From: Phytoamicus setariae
GTDB taxonomy: Bacteria; Pseudomonadota; Alphaproteobacteria; Rhizobiales; Rhizobiaceae
Assembly (NCBI RefSeq): GCF_016722925.1
Contig: NZ_JAEQNC010000014.1
Location: 1 to 64,000 of the forward strand
Reading direction: 5' to 3'
DNA length: 64,000 nt
Shown here: positions 36,186 to 45,486 of the stretch, in pieces
How positions within the stretch are numbered: position 1 is the first letter of the stretch
Layout: each line of letters opens with the position of its first letter
The notes under the pieces: model-generated
Told to the model about the DNA's origin: nothing
Database searches by the model: none
Seen by the model: only the letters and a program-made list of their open reading frames with translations
Translations under genes and position numbers: made by a program

Positions 36186-36551
36186 CTACGCCTGCTTCCG
36201 GAAAAGCGCGCCGGCCGCGACCGCTACCCAGCCCAATATCATCATCGTGCCGCCAGTGGGTGCCGACATCGGGAAGAGCCCATAACCGTATTTGTTGCGG
36301 AACAGCAGGTCTCCCGCAAACAGGATGCAGCCGAAGCTGATCAGCACGCTTGCGATGACGGCGGTCCGGATTTTCTCGTAGCCGAACGAGAGAGCGAGCA
36401 GGGCAGGTGCCTGCGCTATGCAGGCCGCTGCCGCAGCGCCGATCAGCCGCGGATCCTCGCCATGTGCGGCCATGGCGGAGAAGGCTACGCCGAGCGCGCC
36501 AATGATACCGGCGAAAAAGAGCGTCAGTCGCGGGAAAAATCCAGGGTTCAT
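36186..36551 (-). CDS. DUF423 family membrane protein
   Basis: Protein of 121 aa with four predicted helices, typical of DUF423 (YgdD-like): LTLFFAGIIGALGVAFSAMAAHG at the start, FAGDLLFRNKYGYGLFPMSA and PTGGTMMILGWVAVAAGALF later. Function unknown. Overlaps the truncated haemoglobin gene by four bases, forming a two-gene operon. Confidence 0.88.
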   Translation of the reverse strand: MNPGFFPRLTLFFAGIIGALGVAFSAMAAHGEDPRLIGAAAAACIAQAPALLALSFGYEKIRTAVIASVLISFGCILFAGDLLFRNKYGYGLFPMSAPTGGTMMILGWVAVAAGALFRKQA

Positions 36552-36952
36552 CCGGTAATGCCCTCGTCCTTGTTCTGCATGTGGTGGGCGAGCTTTTCGA
36601 TCGGCGCCCAGATGATCTCGCGAAGCTTTGGGTGTTCGATCGTCTCGCCCATCGCCTGCCTGAAGCAGAGGATCCAGCCGTCGCGTTCCTCGGCCCCGAT
36701 GGGCGCGACGAAATGCCGGGAGCGAAGGCGTGGATGGCCATATTTCTCGACATAAACAGGTGGGCCGCCGAGATATCCGGTCAGGTACTCATAGAGCTTC
36801 TGTTCGGCATTGGCGAGGCTCGGCGGATGTACTGCGCGGCAGGCACTTGCTTCTGGCAACGTGTCCATCAGCTCGTAGAACCGGCGGACGAGCTTGCGGA
36901 TCGTAGCATCGCCGCCGATCGCCTCGTAAAGTGTGATTGTTTCTTCGCTCAT
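36548..36952 (-). CDS. group II truncated haemoglobin
   Basis: Protein of 134 aa of the 2/2 globin family, class II (TrHbO-like): LYEAIGGDATIRKLVRRFYE, then GGPPVYVEKYGHPRLRSRHF with the proximal His region and DGWILCFRQAMGET. It binds O2 or NO and may protect against nitrosative or oxidative stress. The start is ATG 36952, or 36961 three residues earlier; neither has a clear ribosome site. Coupled to DUF423. Confidence 0.9.
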   Translation of the reverse strand: MSEETITLYEAIGGDATIRKLVRRFYELMDTLPEASACRAVHPPSLANAEQKLYEYLTGYLGGPPVYVEKYGHPRLRSRHFVAPIGAEERDGWILCFRQAMGETIEHPKLREIIWAPIEKLAHHMQNKDEGITG

Positions 36953-37117
36953 GCCCCCCATATGGCGCGTGACGTTCAGCCGGTCAATGTGGCAAAGCGT
37001 GCCTGTCTATCCGTGCAGGCCGACAAATGCCGCGCGCAACGGCGCTGAACGGAAAATCCCGATGCTCCGCGTCCGAACAAAGTTCGCTACGATGGAAACC
37101 AGCGCTCGGCGGGCGTG

Positions 37118-37136
37118 TTTTCAAAGCGCTTTCGTA
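37118..37136. promoter_or_regulatory. candidate LacI-family operator 1 of thuAB
   Basis: AAAGCGCTTT core (37123-37132) within TTTCAAAGCGCTTTCGTA; flanks are only partly symmetric. It shares its core with the perfect palindrome 105 bases further downstream. Confidence 0.5.
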
Positions 37137-37227
37137 TCCTGAACGATGGTCTTTGATGCAAGCAAGTTGAGATGGAAGGAAAATGTGGGCTTGCCAGAAG
37201 CAGGCAGAGCTACTATTTTACCCGGCA

Positions 37228-37243
37228 TTGAAAGCGCTTTCAA
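37228..37243. promoter_or_regulatory. candidate LacI-family operator 2 of thuAB
   Basis: TTGAAAGCGCTTTCAA is a perfect 16-bp palindrome with the central CG step typical of LacI-family regulators, 30 bases before the thuA start codon. In Sinorhizobium, a LacI-type regulator ThuR controls trehalose genes; no such regulator gene is in this window. Confidence 0.65.
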
Positions 37244-37272
37244 ATTGTGAGATCCGTAGTCAGGAGCAAGCG

Positions 37273-38058
37273 ATGGCCATCCGTACAGTCGTCTGGGGTG
37301 AGAATATTCATGAACGTATCAACAAGGCCGTTGCAGAGCTCTATCCCGACGGCATGCATCAGACGATTGCGAATGCACTGAACGCCGATGGTGCGATTGC
37401 CGCCACCACAGCGACGATGCAGGAACCCGAACACGGGCTGAGCCAAGAGCGGCTGGACAATACCGACGTCCTCGTCTGGTGGGGGCACCGCGACCATGGC
37501 GGTGTCGATGACGTGATTGTCGAACGCGTCGCCAAGCGGGTGTACGAGGGCATGGGGCTGATCGTGCTGCATTCCGGCCATTTCTCCAAGATCTTCAAGC
37601 GGCTGATGGGTACCCCCTGCGCGCTGAAATGGCGTGAAGCGGGCGAGCGTGAACGCGTCTGGGTCGTCAATCCGGGACATCCGATTGCTGCTGGACTCGG
37701 GGAACATTTCGTCATCGAGAACGAGGAAATGTATGGCGAGCACTTTTCAGTGCCGGAGCCGCTGGAAACCGTGTTCATTTCCTGGTTCCAGGGCGGAGAG
37801 GTGTTCCGGTCCGGCATGACGTGGCGTCGTGGCGCCGGCAATGTGTTCTACTTCCGTCCTGGTCACGAGACCTATCCGACTTTCCATCAGCCGGAAGTGC
37901 AGACGGTCCTGCAAAACGCGGTCAAATGGGCACACAACCCGATACCCCCGATCAAGGCGGTGCTCGAGGCGCCGAACGTGCCGGTCGAGGTGGCGCTGGA
38001 GCCGATCGTCGAACGTGGCGCCAAGCTGCACGAAGCAGGCGAAGACGGATATAAGTGA
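37273..38058 (+). CDS. thuA: trehalose utilisation protein ThuA
   Basis: Protein of 261 aa, the ThuA family length. Typical segments are [12 protein letters not shown] at the start, [15 protein letters not shown], and the His-rich [12 protein letters not shown] and [16 protein letters not shown]. Together with ThuB it converts trehalose and related disaccharides through 3-keto forms in Sinorhizobium and Agrobacterium. ATG 37273 has GGAG eight bases upstream. The usual thuEFGK transporter genes are not next to it. Confidence 0.93.
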   Translation: MAIRTVVWGENIHERINKAVAELYPDGMHQTIANALNADGAIAATTATMQEPEHGLSQERLDNTDVLVWWGHRDHGGVDDVIVERVAKRVYEGMGLIVLHSGHFSKIFKRLMGTPCALKWREAGERERVWVVNPGHPIAAGLGEHFVIENEEMYGEHFSVPEPLETVFISWFQGGEVFRSGMTWRRGAGNVFYFRPGHETYPTFHQPEVQTVLQNAVKWAHNPIPPIKAVLEAPNVPVEVALEPIVERGAKLHEAGEDGYK

Positions 38059-38071
38059 GAGGAAATTGCCG

Positions 38072-39115
38072 ATGCGTCTCCTGATTCTCGGAACCGGCGG
38101 CATGGCCAACACCCATGCCGAGAATTTCGCCAAGATCGATGGCGTCGAAATGGTCGGCGCGGTCGATGTCGATCCAGCTCGCGTTTCGGCCTTTGCGGAA
38201 AAACACAAGATCGCCAACACCTTCGGTTCGCTTGATGAGGCGATCGCCTGGGGCAAGTTCGAAGCGGTGGCCAATGTGACGCCGGATCGCGCCCATCACC
38301 CTACCACGATGCAACTCGTCAAGGCCGGCAAGCATCAGTTCTGCGAAAAGCCGCTGGCGGAAAACCATGCGCTCGCCAGTGAAATGGCCGATGCGGCGGA
38401 AGCTGCCGGATTGATCAACATGGTCAACCTGACCTATCGTAATGTCGCACCGCTACAGAAGGCGCGGGACATGGTGCTGGCGGGCGAAATCGGCTCGGTC
38501 AAGCATGTAGAGGCATCCTACCTGCAGAGCTGGCTAATTTCGAAGCAATGGGGAGACTGGCGGACAGAAAGCCAGTGGCTGTGGCGTCTATCAACAGCCC
38601 ATGGTTCCAATGGCGTGCTCGGCGATATCGGCATCCATATTCTCGATTTCGCCTCTTATGGAGCGGGCCTCGAGATCGACCACATATTCGGCCGCCTCAA
38701 GACCTTCGACAAAGCCGAAGGCGGCAAGATCGGCGACTATTCGCTCGATGCCAATGACAGCTTCACCATGTCTGTCGATTTTTCCAACGGCGCGCTCGGC
38801 GTCATCCACGCCACGCGCTGGGCGGCGGGCCATTTCAACGACCTGAAGCTGAGGATCTATGGAGACAAAGGCGGCATCGAGGTGCTGCATACGCTCAAGG
38901 GCTCATGGCTCAAGGCCTGCACTGGCGCGCATGCCGAACTGGCGGAATGGCAGGAAATCGATGCAGGCAAGGTGCCGACCAACTACGAGCGTTTCGCCGC
39001 GGCGGTGAAAACGGGCCGGAATGGTGAACCCGATTTCCGTCATGCGGCCAATCTGCAGAAGGCGCTGGACCTCGCTTTCGTCACCGAGAAGCAACGGCGC
39101 GAGGCCGCGCTCTGA
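38072..39115 (+). CDS. thuB: Gfo/Idh/MocA-family oxidoreductase ThuB
   Basis: Protein of 347 aa. An N-terminal NAD(P) Rossmann fold (LLILGTGGMANTHAENF) and the EKPL motif (HQFCEKPLAENHA) define the Gfo/Idh/MocA family; position directly after thuA (13-base gap, GAGG ribosome site) makes it ThuB, a ketoglycoside-forming or -reducing dehydrogenase in trehalose use. Start ATG 38072; the longer frame overlaps thuA. Confidence 0.9.
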   Translation: MRLLILGTGGMANTHAENFAKIDGVEMVGAVDVDPARVSAFAEKHKIANTFGSLDEAIAWGKFEAVANVTPDRAHHPTTMQLVKAGKHQFCEKPLAENHALASEMADAAEAAGLINMVNLTYRNVAPLQKARDMVLAGEIGSVKHVEASYLQSWLISKQWGDWRTESQWLWRLSTAHGSNGVLGDIGIHILDFASYGAGLEIDHIFGRLKTFDKAEGGKIGDYSLDANDSFTMSVDFSNGALGVIHATRWAAGHFNDLKLRIYGDKGGIEVLHTLKGSWLKACTGAHAELAEWQEIDAGKVPTNYERFAAAVKTGRNGEPDFRHAANLQKALDLAFVTEKQRREAAL

Positions 39116-39124
39116 CACAAGTGC

Positions 39125-39158
39125 CGGCACTCTCCTGCCACGAGACGCGAGAGTGCCG
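39125..39158 (+). terminator. hairpin after thuAB
   Basis: A 10-bp stem (CGGCACTCTC and GAGAGTGCCG) with a 14-base loop lies 10 bases after the thuB stop. There is no T-tract, so its efficiency is uncertain. Confidence 0.55.
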
Positions 39159-39266
39159 ACATTTACCCATCAACATAAAATGTGTCGCCCGCGGCCCGGG
39201 CGACTTGAATGTGTGCTGGTCCTGGGCTATGAGACCTCACCGGCAGGCGGAACTGATCCGCCCGAA

Positions 39267-39343
39267 GCACCCGTAGCTCAGCTGGATAGAGTGTTGGATT
39301 CCGATTCCAAAGGTCACAGGTTCGAATCCTGTCGGGTGCGCCA
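39267..39343 (+). tRNA. tRNA-Arg (anticodon CCG)
   Basis: A 77-base cloverleaf: acceptor GCACCCG pairs with CGGGTGC, D arm GCTC…GAGT, anticodon stem TTGGA/TCCAA around loop TTCCGAT (anticodon CCG, codon CGG), T arm ACAGG-TTCGAAT-CCTGT, and encoded CCA. It is the likely target site of the integrase remnant that follows. Confidence 0.95.
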
Positions 39344-39487
39344 TTTATTTCTCTGCCAAACATTTGATATTGCACTATTTTTCTGCGTTTTCTACGCAGA
39401 TTAAGTTGATTTTGCTACGGTTCTTGCTACGGTATTTGCAATTGGCGGCACTTGATTGCATCGCGGTTGGTCCGCTATCTTCCTTGC

Positions 39488-40252
39488 ATGGCAATCGTTT
39501 TACGCAACAAGAAATTTCACCTGCGCCGCGAAGTTCCGGTTCGCTTTTCTTCAATCGAAGATCGCAAAATCATCTGGCTCAGTCTCCATACTGGCGATGA
39601 GGAAGATGCGAAGCTGAAAGCGACGGTCGCGTGGCGGCAACTGCTTGACGGATGGCAGGCGCGCCTGGACGGCGACATGGAAGATGCGGAACTCCGCTTT
39701 GCCGCCGCCAGACAGATCGCCGTGCGCCGCGGGTTTTCCTACCTGCCAGCAGTGGACGTCGCCCAACTCCCACTTGCCGAGCGTTTGCAACGGGTCTCGA
39801 AAATCCCCCTTCGCCGCGACAGCCCCGATCGCATTGAAGCGGTGGCCCTGCTCGGAGCCGTAAAAGAGCCCGGCGTGACGATTGAGAAGGCCCTCGAGGT
39901 TTTCTGGGAACATGAAGCCGACAAGGAAATCGGCAAGAGCGCCGACCAGATTCGGCGCTGGCGGAACCCAAAGATCAAAGCCATAAAGAACTTGGTTGCC
40001 CAGATTGGCAACAAGGAGCTCGCGTCGATCGCAAGGGCCGATATGCTGAAGTTCCGCGACTGGTGGCGGGACGAGATGCGATCAGAGGGTCTGGTGGCAA
40101 ACTCGGCAAACAAAGATCTGATTCACATGGCCCATGTCATTCGGACGGCAAACGAGCGCTTGTCGCTCGGACTTGATGATCAATTGCGGAAGGCTCAGTG
40201 CCATGCCGACCTTAATCCAACCCTCACGGTCGATATTTACGAAGTAGTTTGA
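39488..40252 (+). pseudogene. tyrosine-recombinase (integrase) remnant lacking the catalytic domain
   Basis: Frame of 254 aa resembling the N-terminal and core-binding parts of a phage-type integrase (DUF6538-like start: LRNKKFHLRREVPVRFSSIE; helical segment SADQIRRWRNPKIKAIKNLV; MLKFRDWWRDEMRSEGL). Full-length relatives have a further ~180-200 residues with the R-H-R-Y catalytic residues; here the frame stops before them. Directly after tRNA-Arg, so it marks the left edge of an island and can no longer recombine. Confidence 0.8.
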
Positions 40253-40388
40253 GAAGAGGGTTGGCTGATAGTTAAGCTGCAGAAGGCGGGGCACCGCCCT
40301 CCGCCCATCCTCCCAGATGTGCCAGTATTTCGGCGACTTGCCAGTGTGTTAGCCATATGCCATGTCCGTCTGGCATTTGGAGTATAAA

Positions 40389-41207
40389 ATGACGAAGGTT
40401 ACCGTTACCGGAAATTCCGGTTTTGACATGCGCGACATCGACTTTAGCACCATGTTTTACGGGTATCGTTTCGTCCAGACTGGAAGTGTGTTTCGGATCA
40501 CCTACTCCAATGGATGGGCCGACGAGTTTCGCGGGTCCGGGTTTCGGTATGCCAATGACGGCACGCCAACTGACGGAACCGTCAAGAGCTATGCGATTTT
40601 CAGCCATAGTAGCAGGCTTGCCGTGGTCGATGGGCTCAACGTTTCGGTCACAAAGATCGTCGATGCAGCAGAAACATTCTCGACTGCCGACGATTTTCGC
40701 CTGATCAAAAACGCGATGTCAGGCAAGGATCTCCTCGTTGGCGGACAGGGCGACGATGTTGCCTTTAGTTATGGCGGCAACGATCGGCTGTTGGGAAAGG
40801 GCGGAAATGACATTCTCAAGGGCGGTGACGGTAATGACACGCTGACTGGCGGTGCAGGCCGCGATATCGTGAGCGGCGAAAAAGGCGCGGATACATTTGT
40901 GTTCACGCGCACCAGTGAAAGCAATACCTTCAACCGCGACAAGATTACCGACTTTTCTCAGCAGCAGAATGATACGATCGATCTCTCGGCGATCGACGCA
41001 AACGAGTCTGCTCGCGGAAATCAAGCGTTCAAGTTCATCGGTGCCAGCGAGTTTCATGGCAAGGCCGGCGAACTGCGGTTCGAAAAGCAGGGCGGCCTTA
41101 CGATCGTCCAGGGCGACACGGATGAGGCCGCGCGCGAGGCTTTTATCGCGGCGAGCCTAGCAGCTTCAATTAACATAAGGGGCGCGGATACCTTGAGATC
41201 TCCTTAG
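40389..41207 (+). CDS. RTX-type calcium-binding protein with altered C-terminus
   Basis: Protein of 272 aa. An N-terminal ~115 residues of no known family is followed by several GGxGxD nonapeptide repeats (around YGGNDRLLGKGGNDILKGGD) and an RTX C-terminal module (DTFVFTRTSES, DTIDLSAIDANE). The last 30 residues diverge: relatives continue after IVQGDTD with GDGDAD and a hydrophobic end, whereas here EAAREAFIAAS follows. The type I secretion signal may therefore be lost. ATG 40389 follows a weak AT-rich leader. Confidence 0.75.
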   Translation: MTKVTVTGNSGFDMRDIDFSTMFYGYRFVQTGSVFRITYSNGWADEFRGSGFRYANDGTPTDGTVKSYAIFSHSSRLAVVDGLNVSVTKIVDAAETFSTADDFRLIKNAMSGKDLLVGGQGDDVAFSYGGNDRLLGKGGNDILKGGDGNDTLTGGAGRDIVSGEKGADTFVFTRTSESNTFNRDKITDFSQQQNDTIDLSAIDANESARGNQAFKFIGASEFHGKAGELRFEKQGGLTIVQGDTDEAAREAFIAASLAASINIRGADTLRSP

Positions 41208-41259
41208 TGCACTGCCTGTGGCAAGCGTTCTCCCAGGAGCCTGAAATTGGTCTCGGTGC

Positions 41260-41505
41260 TCAGCGTTTCGGTGAGCGATTAGTCTTTTGATCCTTCACCA
41301 ACATTGCAACTGCGGTAATTATTTCGCCTTCACCCCATCCGGCGGCCTTTCCCGCTTCAAACAAGTGCGATTTGATTTCGTCTGTCGTAAGTTGGGGAAC
41401 CGCTCCATGCGCCGTCAGTTTTTGAAACTCGGGCGCTACTGCATCGCGACAATCCACGATGCGTCGCCTGTATTGGCCGGATTTCTTGGGTGGGCAGATT
41501 TCCAT
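41260..41505 (-). CDS. possible small hypothetical protein
   Basis: Frame of 81 aa with a reasonable helical second half (TTDEIKSHLFEAGKAAGWGE) and basic end. No ribosome site is visible before ATG 41505 and no family is recognised. It may be a fragment in decayed island DNA. Confidence 0.4.
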   Translation of the reverse strand: MEICPPKKSGQYRRRIVDCRDAVAPEFQKLTAHGAVPQLTTDEIKSHLFEAGKAAGWGEGEIITAVAMLVKDQKTNRSPKR

Positions 41506-41727
41506 ACGGTGGAAATGCGGCAGCGTTAAATTAGTTGCGGCTACTTCTGCTGGCTACGAATTTACGCACTAAGATTAGGCGTCTTGCGCTAGGTGCCGTT
41601 TCGGATCCTTGTCAATTTTAAGTGAGCGGACAACGGAGCAGACAGGGCTTAACATCGTCGGGGTTTTGGCGCCACGGCTAACGTCAGTAGGCGCAACCGA
41701 GCAACCATCCTGTGAATGGAGGCTATT

Positions 41728-42159
41728 GTGAAACACCAGACATTTGAACAATTGCAGTCCATTGGCGCGACTGGAGATTTTCTTCGTTCCTCCTTGCCGC
41801 GTACCGATCGGCTGGCGCGTTGGGCGGAACTTCTGGAACAAGTCTCGCATCATCAGCTCTCGACACTGCGTGAAACAGAGTACGAACCAAAAGCGTGGCG
41901 CGCTGCAATGCGCGCTGACGGCACCCCAATTTCGGTAGCGTTCAAAGATCCGGTCCTTCGAGCCGCCGGCTTGCATGGCGATACTTATGATGATGCGACA
42001 CGATTCTTCGAAATCAACGATGAGCAACTGCATCGGATTGTGTGCTTTTGCCATTTCGGCAACACCGTAAGTGGCGCCGATGCAGCGCGCCGCGTTCGCG
42101 AGATCTTAAGCGGGCGAACCAGCCTCTTTGCGCGGTTGCGCGCGCTTTTCACGGGTTGA
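41728..42159 (+). CDS. hypothetical protein
   Basis: Unrecognised protein of 143 aa, soluble, with no signal peptide. I chose GTG 41728 because GGAGG lies five bases upstream; the ATG at 41716 is part of that same site. Segments such as LPRTDRLARWAELLEQVSHH and DDATRFFEINDEQLHRIVCF look like genuine helical coding sequence. A terminator-like hairpin follows at 42195. No function proposed. Confidence 0.7.
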   Translation: MKHQTFEQLQSIGATGDFLRSSLPRTDRLARWAELLEQVSHHQLSTLRETEYEPKAWRAAMRADGTPISVAFKDPVLRAAGLHGDTYDDATRFFEINDEQLHRIVCFCHFGNTVSGADAARRVREILSGRTSLFARLRALFTG

Positions 42160-42194
42160 TAGCTAATCTTGCGCCTGCGCATTGACGTCAGGAG

Positions 42195-42224
42195 GAGCCG
42201 GCCCGCTGGTCGGCTCGCCGTTTT
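42195..42224 (+). terminator. terminator after the 143-aa hypothetical gene
   Basis: GAGCCGGCC and GGTCGGCTC form a 9-bp stem (one G·T) with a 4-base loop, followed by GCCGTTTTG. The remaining ~240 bases to the topoisomerase gene show nothing I can name. Confidence 0.6.
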
Positions 42225-42463
42225 GAAAATGAAGAGCCCGGCAGGCCTTCAGTCCGCAGTGGTCCGCTTTTCCTTTTGACTGATGCCGTCAGTCCGTTCC
42301 CGGCTGCCAGGGTGTAAGTTATTGCCTTGAATGGTCGAGTGGGACGACGTGCTTGGAATGCTCGCCGGCCTAGGTAATCGATCCAGACCCATTTCTGCCG
42401 TGTTCCGGATATCCGGGGTGTTGGGAGAAAGGAACAGAACGTTTGCATCGCAGTTTAACCGGC

Positions 42464-43537
42464 ATGGTTCAGTTAGTTTCCGAAATGGATAAGATGTACT
42501 CAAGGAGTAGCGCATTGTTGGGCGGCTCCGAGCTTGTTTATTGGTCTTCACTTGAGGGTGGCGTGAGCCGCAGGCTCGGTAAACGGGGTTTTCTCTATTA
42601 CGCCGCCGACGGCCGCCGCATCACGGATCCAGCCGAACTTAAGCGTTTTGCGGCCTTGGCCGTTCCGCCAGCCTACTCGGATGTCGTGATTTCGTCGAAC
42701 CCGAACTCGCATTTACAGGCGGTCGGGGTCGATGCTCGTGGCAGGAAGCAGTATCGGTACCATCCCGATTGGTCATCAGAGCGCGGACGAGCGAAATTCG
42801 AGAAGCTCGTGCAGTTCGCGGAGAGACTTCCTGAGATACGGGAGCGGGTAGACAACGATCTGAGGTCCAGAATGCCGACTTATGAAAAGGCGATAGCGAC
42901 CGTCGTGCATCTTCTCGACAACCTATATATCCGCGTGGGCAATTCCACGTATGCAGCCGCCAATGGGTCGTTCGGTCTGACGACGCTGCGAAACAGGCAT
43001 TTGAAGATCGAAGGTTCAGTGATGCATTTCCGCTTCAAGGGGAAATCCGGCAAAGAGTGGCGGGTGTCACATACTGACCGGAGGCTGGCAGGCGCGATCA
43101 AGCGAATCCAAGAGCTGCCTGGTCAGAACCTCTTCCAGTATCTGGATGAGGATGGCGCTCATCATCAGATCAAGTCGCAGGATGTCAACGAGTATATCCG
43201 GACTGCGTCCGGTAGAGACTTCACTTCTCGACAGTTCCGCACTTGGGGCGCGACATGCATGGCGGCCTTCTCGCTTGCGGAGATCGAAGCCGCGACGAGC
43301 AAACGGGATCGTGCGCGGCAAATCAATGCCGTAGTAGACGCCGTGGCGGCGAAGCTCGTCAATACCCGGTCTGTGTGTCGGTCTTCCTACATTCATCCCA
43401 AAGTCTTTGAGGAATTCGAAGCGGGACGGCTCCCGGCGTTGATTCGGATGGGAAAAACAAGAAGCACCCGCCTGCTCGATTGGATGAACGAGGATGAAAT
43501 TTGCGTGCTGCGTTGGCTGGAGGTGGTTGCGAATTGA
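42464..43537 (+). CDS. DNA topoisomerase IB
   Basis: Protein of 357 aa from this start, of the poxvirus/bacterial topoisomerase IB family, which relaxes supercoils through a 3'-phosphotyrosine. Seen: NSTYAAANGSFGLTTLRNRH with a catalytic Arg, KGKSGKEWRVSHTDRRL, SRQFRTWGAT, and the active Tyr in CRSSYIHPKVFEEF. Start uncertain: a TTG at 42443 has an AAGGA ribosome site, ATGs lie at 42464 and 42485. Commonly found as a non-essential accessory gene in rhizobia. Confidence 0.9.
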   Translation: MVQLVSEMDKMYSRSSALLGGSELVYWSSLEGGVSRRLGKRGFLYYAADGRRITDPAELKRFAALAVPPAYSDVVISSNPNSHLQAVGVDARGRKQYRYHPDWSSERGRAKFEKLVQFAERLPEIRERVDNDLRSRMPTYEKAIATVVHLLDNLYIRVGNSTYAAANGSFGLTTLRNRHLKIEGSVMHFRFKGKSGKEWRVSHTDRRLAGAIKRIQELPGQNLFQYLDEDGAHHQIKSQDVNEYIRTASGRDFTSRQFRTWGATCMAAFSLAEIEAATSKRDRARQINAVVDAVAAKLVNTRSVCRSSYIHPKVFEEFEAGRLPALIRMGKTRSTRLLDWMNEDEICVLRWLEVVAN

Positions 43538-43724
43538 GGTCAGATGAACTGCCGTTGGGGTCGGTTATACCCATCGATGATCACTGCCATTGTCGCTGAT
43601 TGTGCTCGTCGCTGGTGCTAAGACAGTCTCGGCATTCTGAGGCTGGCCCTTTCTCGCATAGCAAATATTGAGCGATCGGCTTTGTCAGCCTTCACGTCAT
43701 CGACTCCCTCCTGCAATCCGGCTC

Positions 43725-44204
43725 CTAGGCGTGAATGATCGCCTCGGCTTCGGCTTCGCTCAGTTCATATTTGTTCCCAGCTTTCCGCCAAATCCTCAGC
43801 ATGCGTCGATAGCTTGATAGTGTACTTATGCTGTGCGAATTCCTGTTGGGAGCCGATTCCGGGTAGAGCCTGCATCGATCAATGAGGTATTGGGCGAACG
43901 CAAAATGCGGATCGTTGTTGGCATCGAAGCCCTCGAACTTGGATGCCTTCTCATTGGATGGCGTCCATCCATTTTGCTTTGCGCTTCCCAGCGCGCGAAA
44001 CATCTCCAGGACGTCGTAGACCTCCTTTTGCATTTCAGCGGAGGCCTCCTCATCACTGAACATATGAAACAATTCGGAATACCGGGAGGTGTCCCCCGAG
44101 GCCAAAATCTCTTGTTGTGCTTGCAATTCGGCTACGTTGCCCGGATTATGTGTCTTGAGAAGTTCCAGCTGGTTCCACAAAATCAGGCGTGTCGGGCGGT
44201 CCAT
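43725..44204 (-). CDS. YfbU family protein
   Basis: Protein of 159 aa matching the YfbU pattern: RPTRLILWNQLELLKTHNP at the start, a helical middle, FEGFDANNDPHFAFAQYLID, and the end SSYRRMLRIWRKAG…LSEAEAEAIIHA. ATG 44204 has an AAGGAG ribosome site seven bases upstream. Function of the family is not established (YfbU was proposed to affect cell death in E. coli). Confidence 0.85.
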   Translation of the reverse strand: MDRPTRLILWNQLELLKTHNPGNVAELQAQQEILASGDTSRYSELFHMFSDEEASAEMQKEVYDVLEMFRALGSAKQNGWTPSNEKASKFEGFDANNDPHFAFAQYLIDRCRLYPESAPNRNSHSISTLSSYRRMLRIWRKAGNKYELSEAEAEAIIHA

Positions 44205-44314
44205 TGTCTCGCTCCTTGCAATCGTGTCGAATTCAGTCTCAGCACGAAAAGAATCTGCCGGGAAAAGCAAGAGCGGCTGGGAAGCCGCCCTCACTCGACG
44301 TTTGGGTCGCTTTG

Positions 44315-45139
44315 CTACTGGATAGGCTTATAATCCGGCTGGGCTTTCAGCGCATCTTTGTTGGCATCGATGTAGACCCGGAAATCATCGCCTTCCTTGT
44401 TTCGCACAATAGTGAGCTCATCGGGGGTCACCGCAATTTCATGCTCGCCAATGCCGAGGAAGCCGCCGATATCGAGCACCACCAACTGCACCTGCCCATT
44501 GTCGGCCATGACCAGACGATTGATTTCGCCAACGTCCTCGTCCTTAGCGCCATATACGCGTGCGCCGGTTAGCTTGTCGGCAGTCACTTCCGTCATTTGG
44601 GCTGTCTGATAACCCTCACGCATCACGTCTGGCCGAATAAGCTTCGTGCGGTTTTCATCGATTGTGGCCTGCACCCCGCTATCGGGGATAGTGGCGGCCG
44701 TGGTGTTGGGATCAGTTGGCAAGACATAGGCGGGGGCATTATCGAGTGCATCCTTGGTCGCGTTCACGACGAGGAAGTAGCTTTCCGGTGAGTCGCCATC
44801 TTTGATGAACTTCACATCGCGTATAGACACCGCTACGTCTTTTTCGCCCATGCCAAGGAAGCCGCCGACTCCGATGACCGCTGCCCGAATGGACTGGTCA
44901 CTTCCCAACACGACATCGTTAATCTCGCCGATATTTGCCCAGTTTTTGTCGGGGTCGTTGAGGGGCATGTTCAGATCAACCGGAGTTTCGGCCGCGTATA
45001 CGGTTTGCCCAATCAACTGAGATGCGCGTATATCGGTCGCGCTATACTGGTAAGTGGTGAGGGGGGCGACTGAGGCGCCGTAAGCTGCACCACCTGCCAG
45101 CAGGATGGAAATGGCTGTCGTCGCGATCAGTTTTTTCAT
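44315..45139 (-). CDS. exported PRC-barrel domain protein
   Basis: Protein of 274 aa with a Sec signal peptide (residues 1-22, LIATTAISILLAGGAAYGAS) and two PRC-barrel repeats, recognisable by IGVGGFLGMGEKDVAVS (about 115) and LDIGGFLGIGEHEIAVTPDE (about 220). PRC-barrels bind RNA, proteins or, in photosynthetic reaction centres, quinone-linked sites; the role here, in the periplasm, is unknown. ATG 45139 chosen at the signal peptide; the longer frame (to 45484) has no support. Confidence 0.85.
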   Translation of the reverse strand: MKKLIATTAISILLAGGAAYGASVAPLTTYQYSATDIRASQLIGQTVYAAETPVDLNMPLNDPDKNWANIGEINDVVLGSDQSIRAAVIGVGGFLGMGEKDVAVSIRDVKFIKDGDSPESYFLVVNATKDALDNAPAYVLPTDPNTTAATIPDSGVQATIDENRTKLIRPDVMREGYQTAQMTEVTADKLTGARVYGAKDEDVGEINRLVMADNGQVQLVVLDIGGFLGIGEHEIAVTPDELTIVRNKEGDDFRVYIDANKDALKAQPDYKPIQ

Positions 45140-45486
45140 TGTCTCAATCCTTCCATACAATCTTATGCTCCGGCCTCTGGGCCGGTGAAGGATAAGCGCA
45201 TCAATCCGCGATTTGTTCCCGACGTCCGTTGTCAAAGTCGCTTGGTTGCGGTCGGCTTCCTTGTCGCGGGTGGGCTCAAGGTGCCGTAAAAGGTGGCTGG
45301 CGGGTGGCGGAAATGACGGCGGGGGAACGAGGAGCCGCCGCGGAACCGATGGGGATCGGAGCCCTCGAGTTCGCTGGATGAACCTTCTTACAGTTAAGCG
45401 ATTTCGAGTTGCGGCTACGGTCAGCAGAAGCCTGACGTTGCAGGCATGCATCAAACCTAGTAAAGCCCGGTCCGGGTTTCTCACAA
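45140..45486. other. divergent intergenic region
   Basis: About 350 bases between the PRC-barrel gene and the RTX gene. Short open frames exist on both strands, but none has a ribosome site or known domain. Probably promoter and degraded sequence. Confidence 0.5.
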
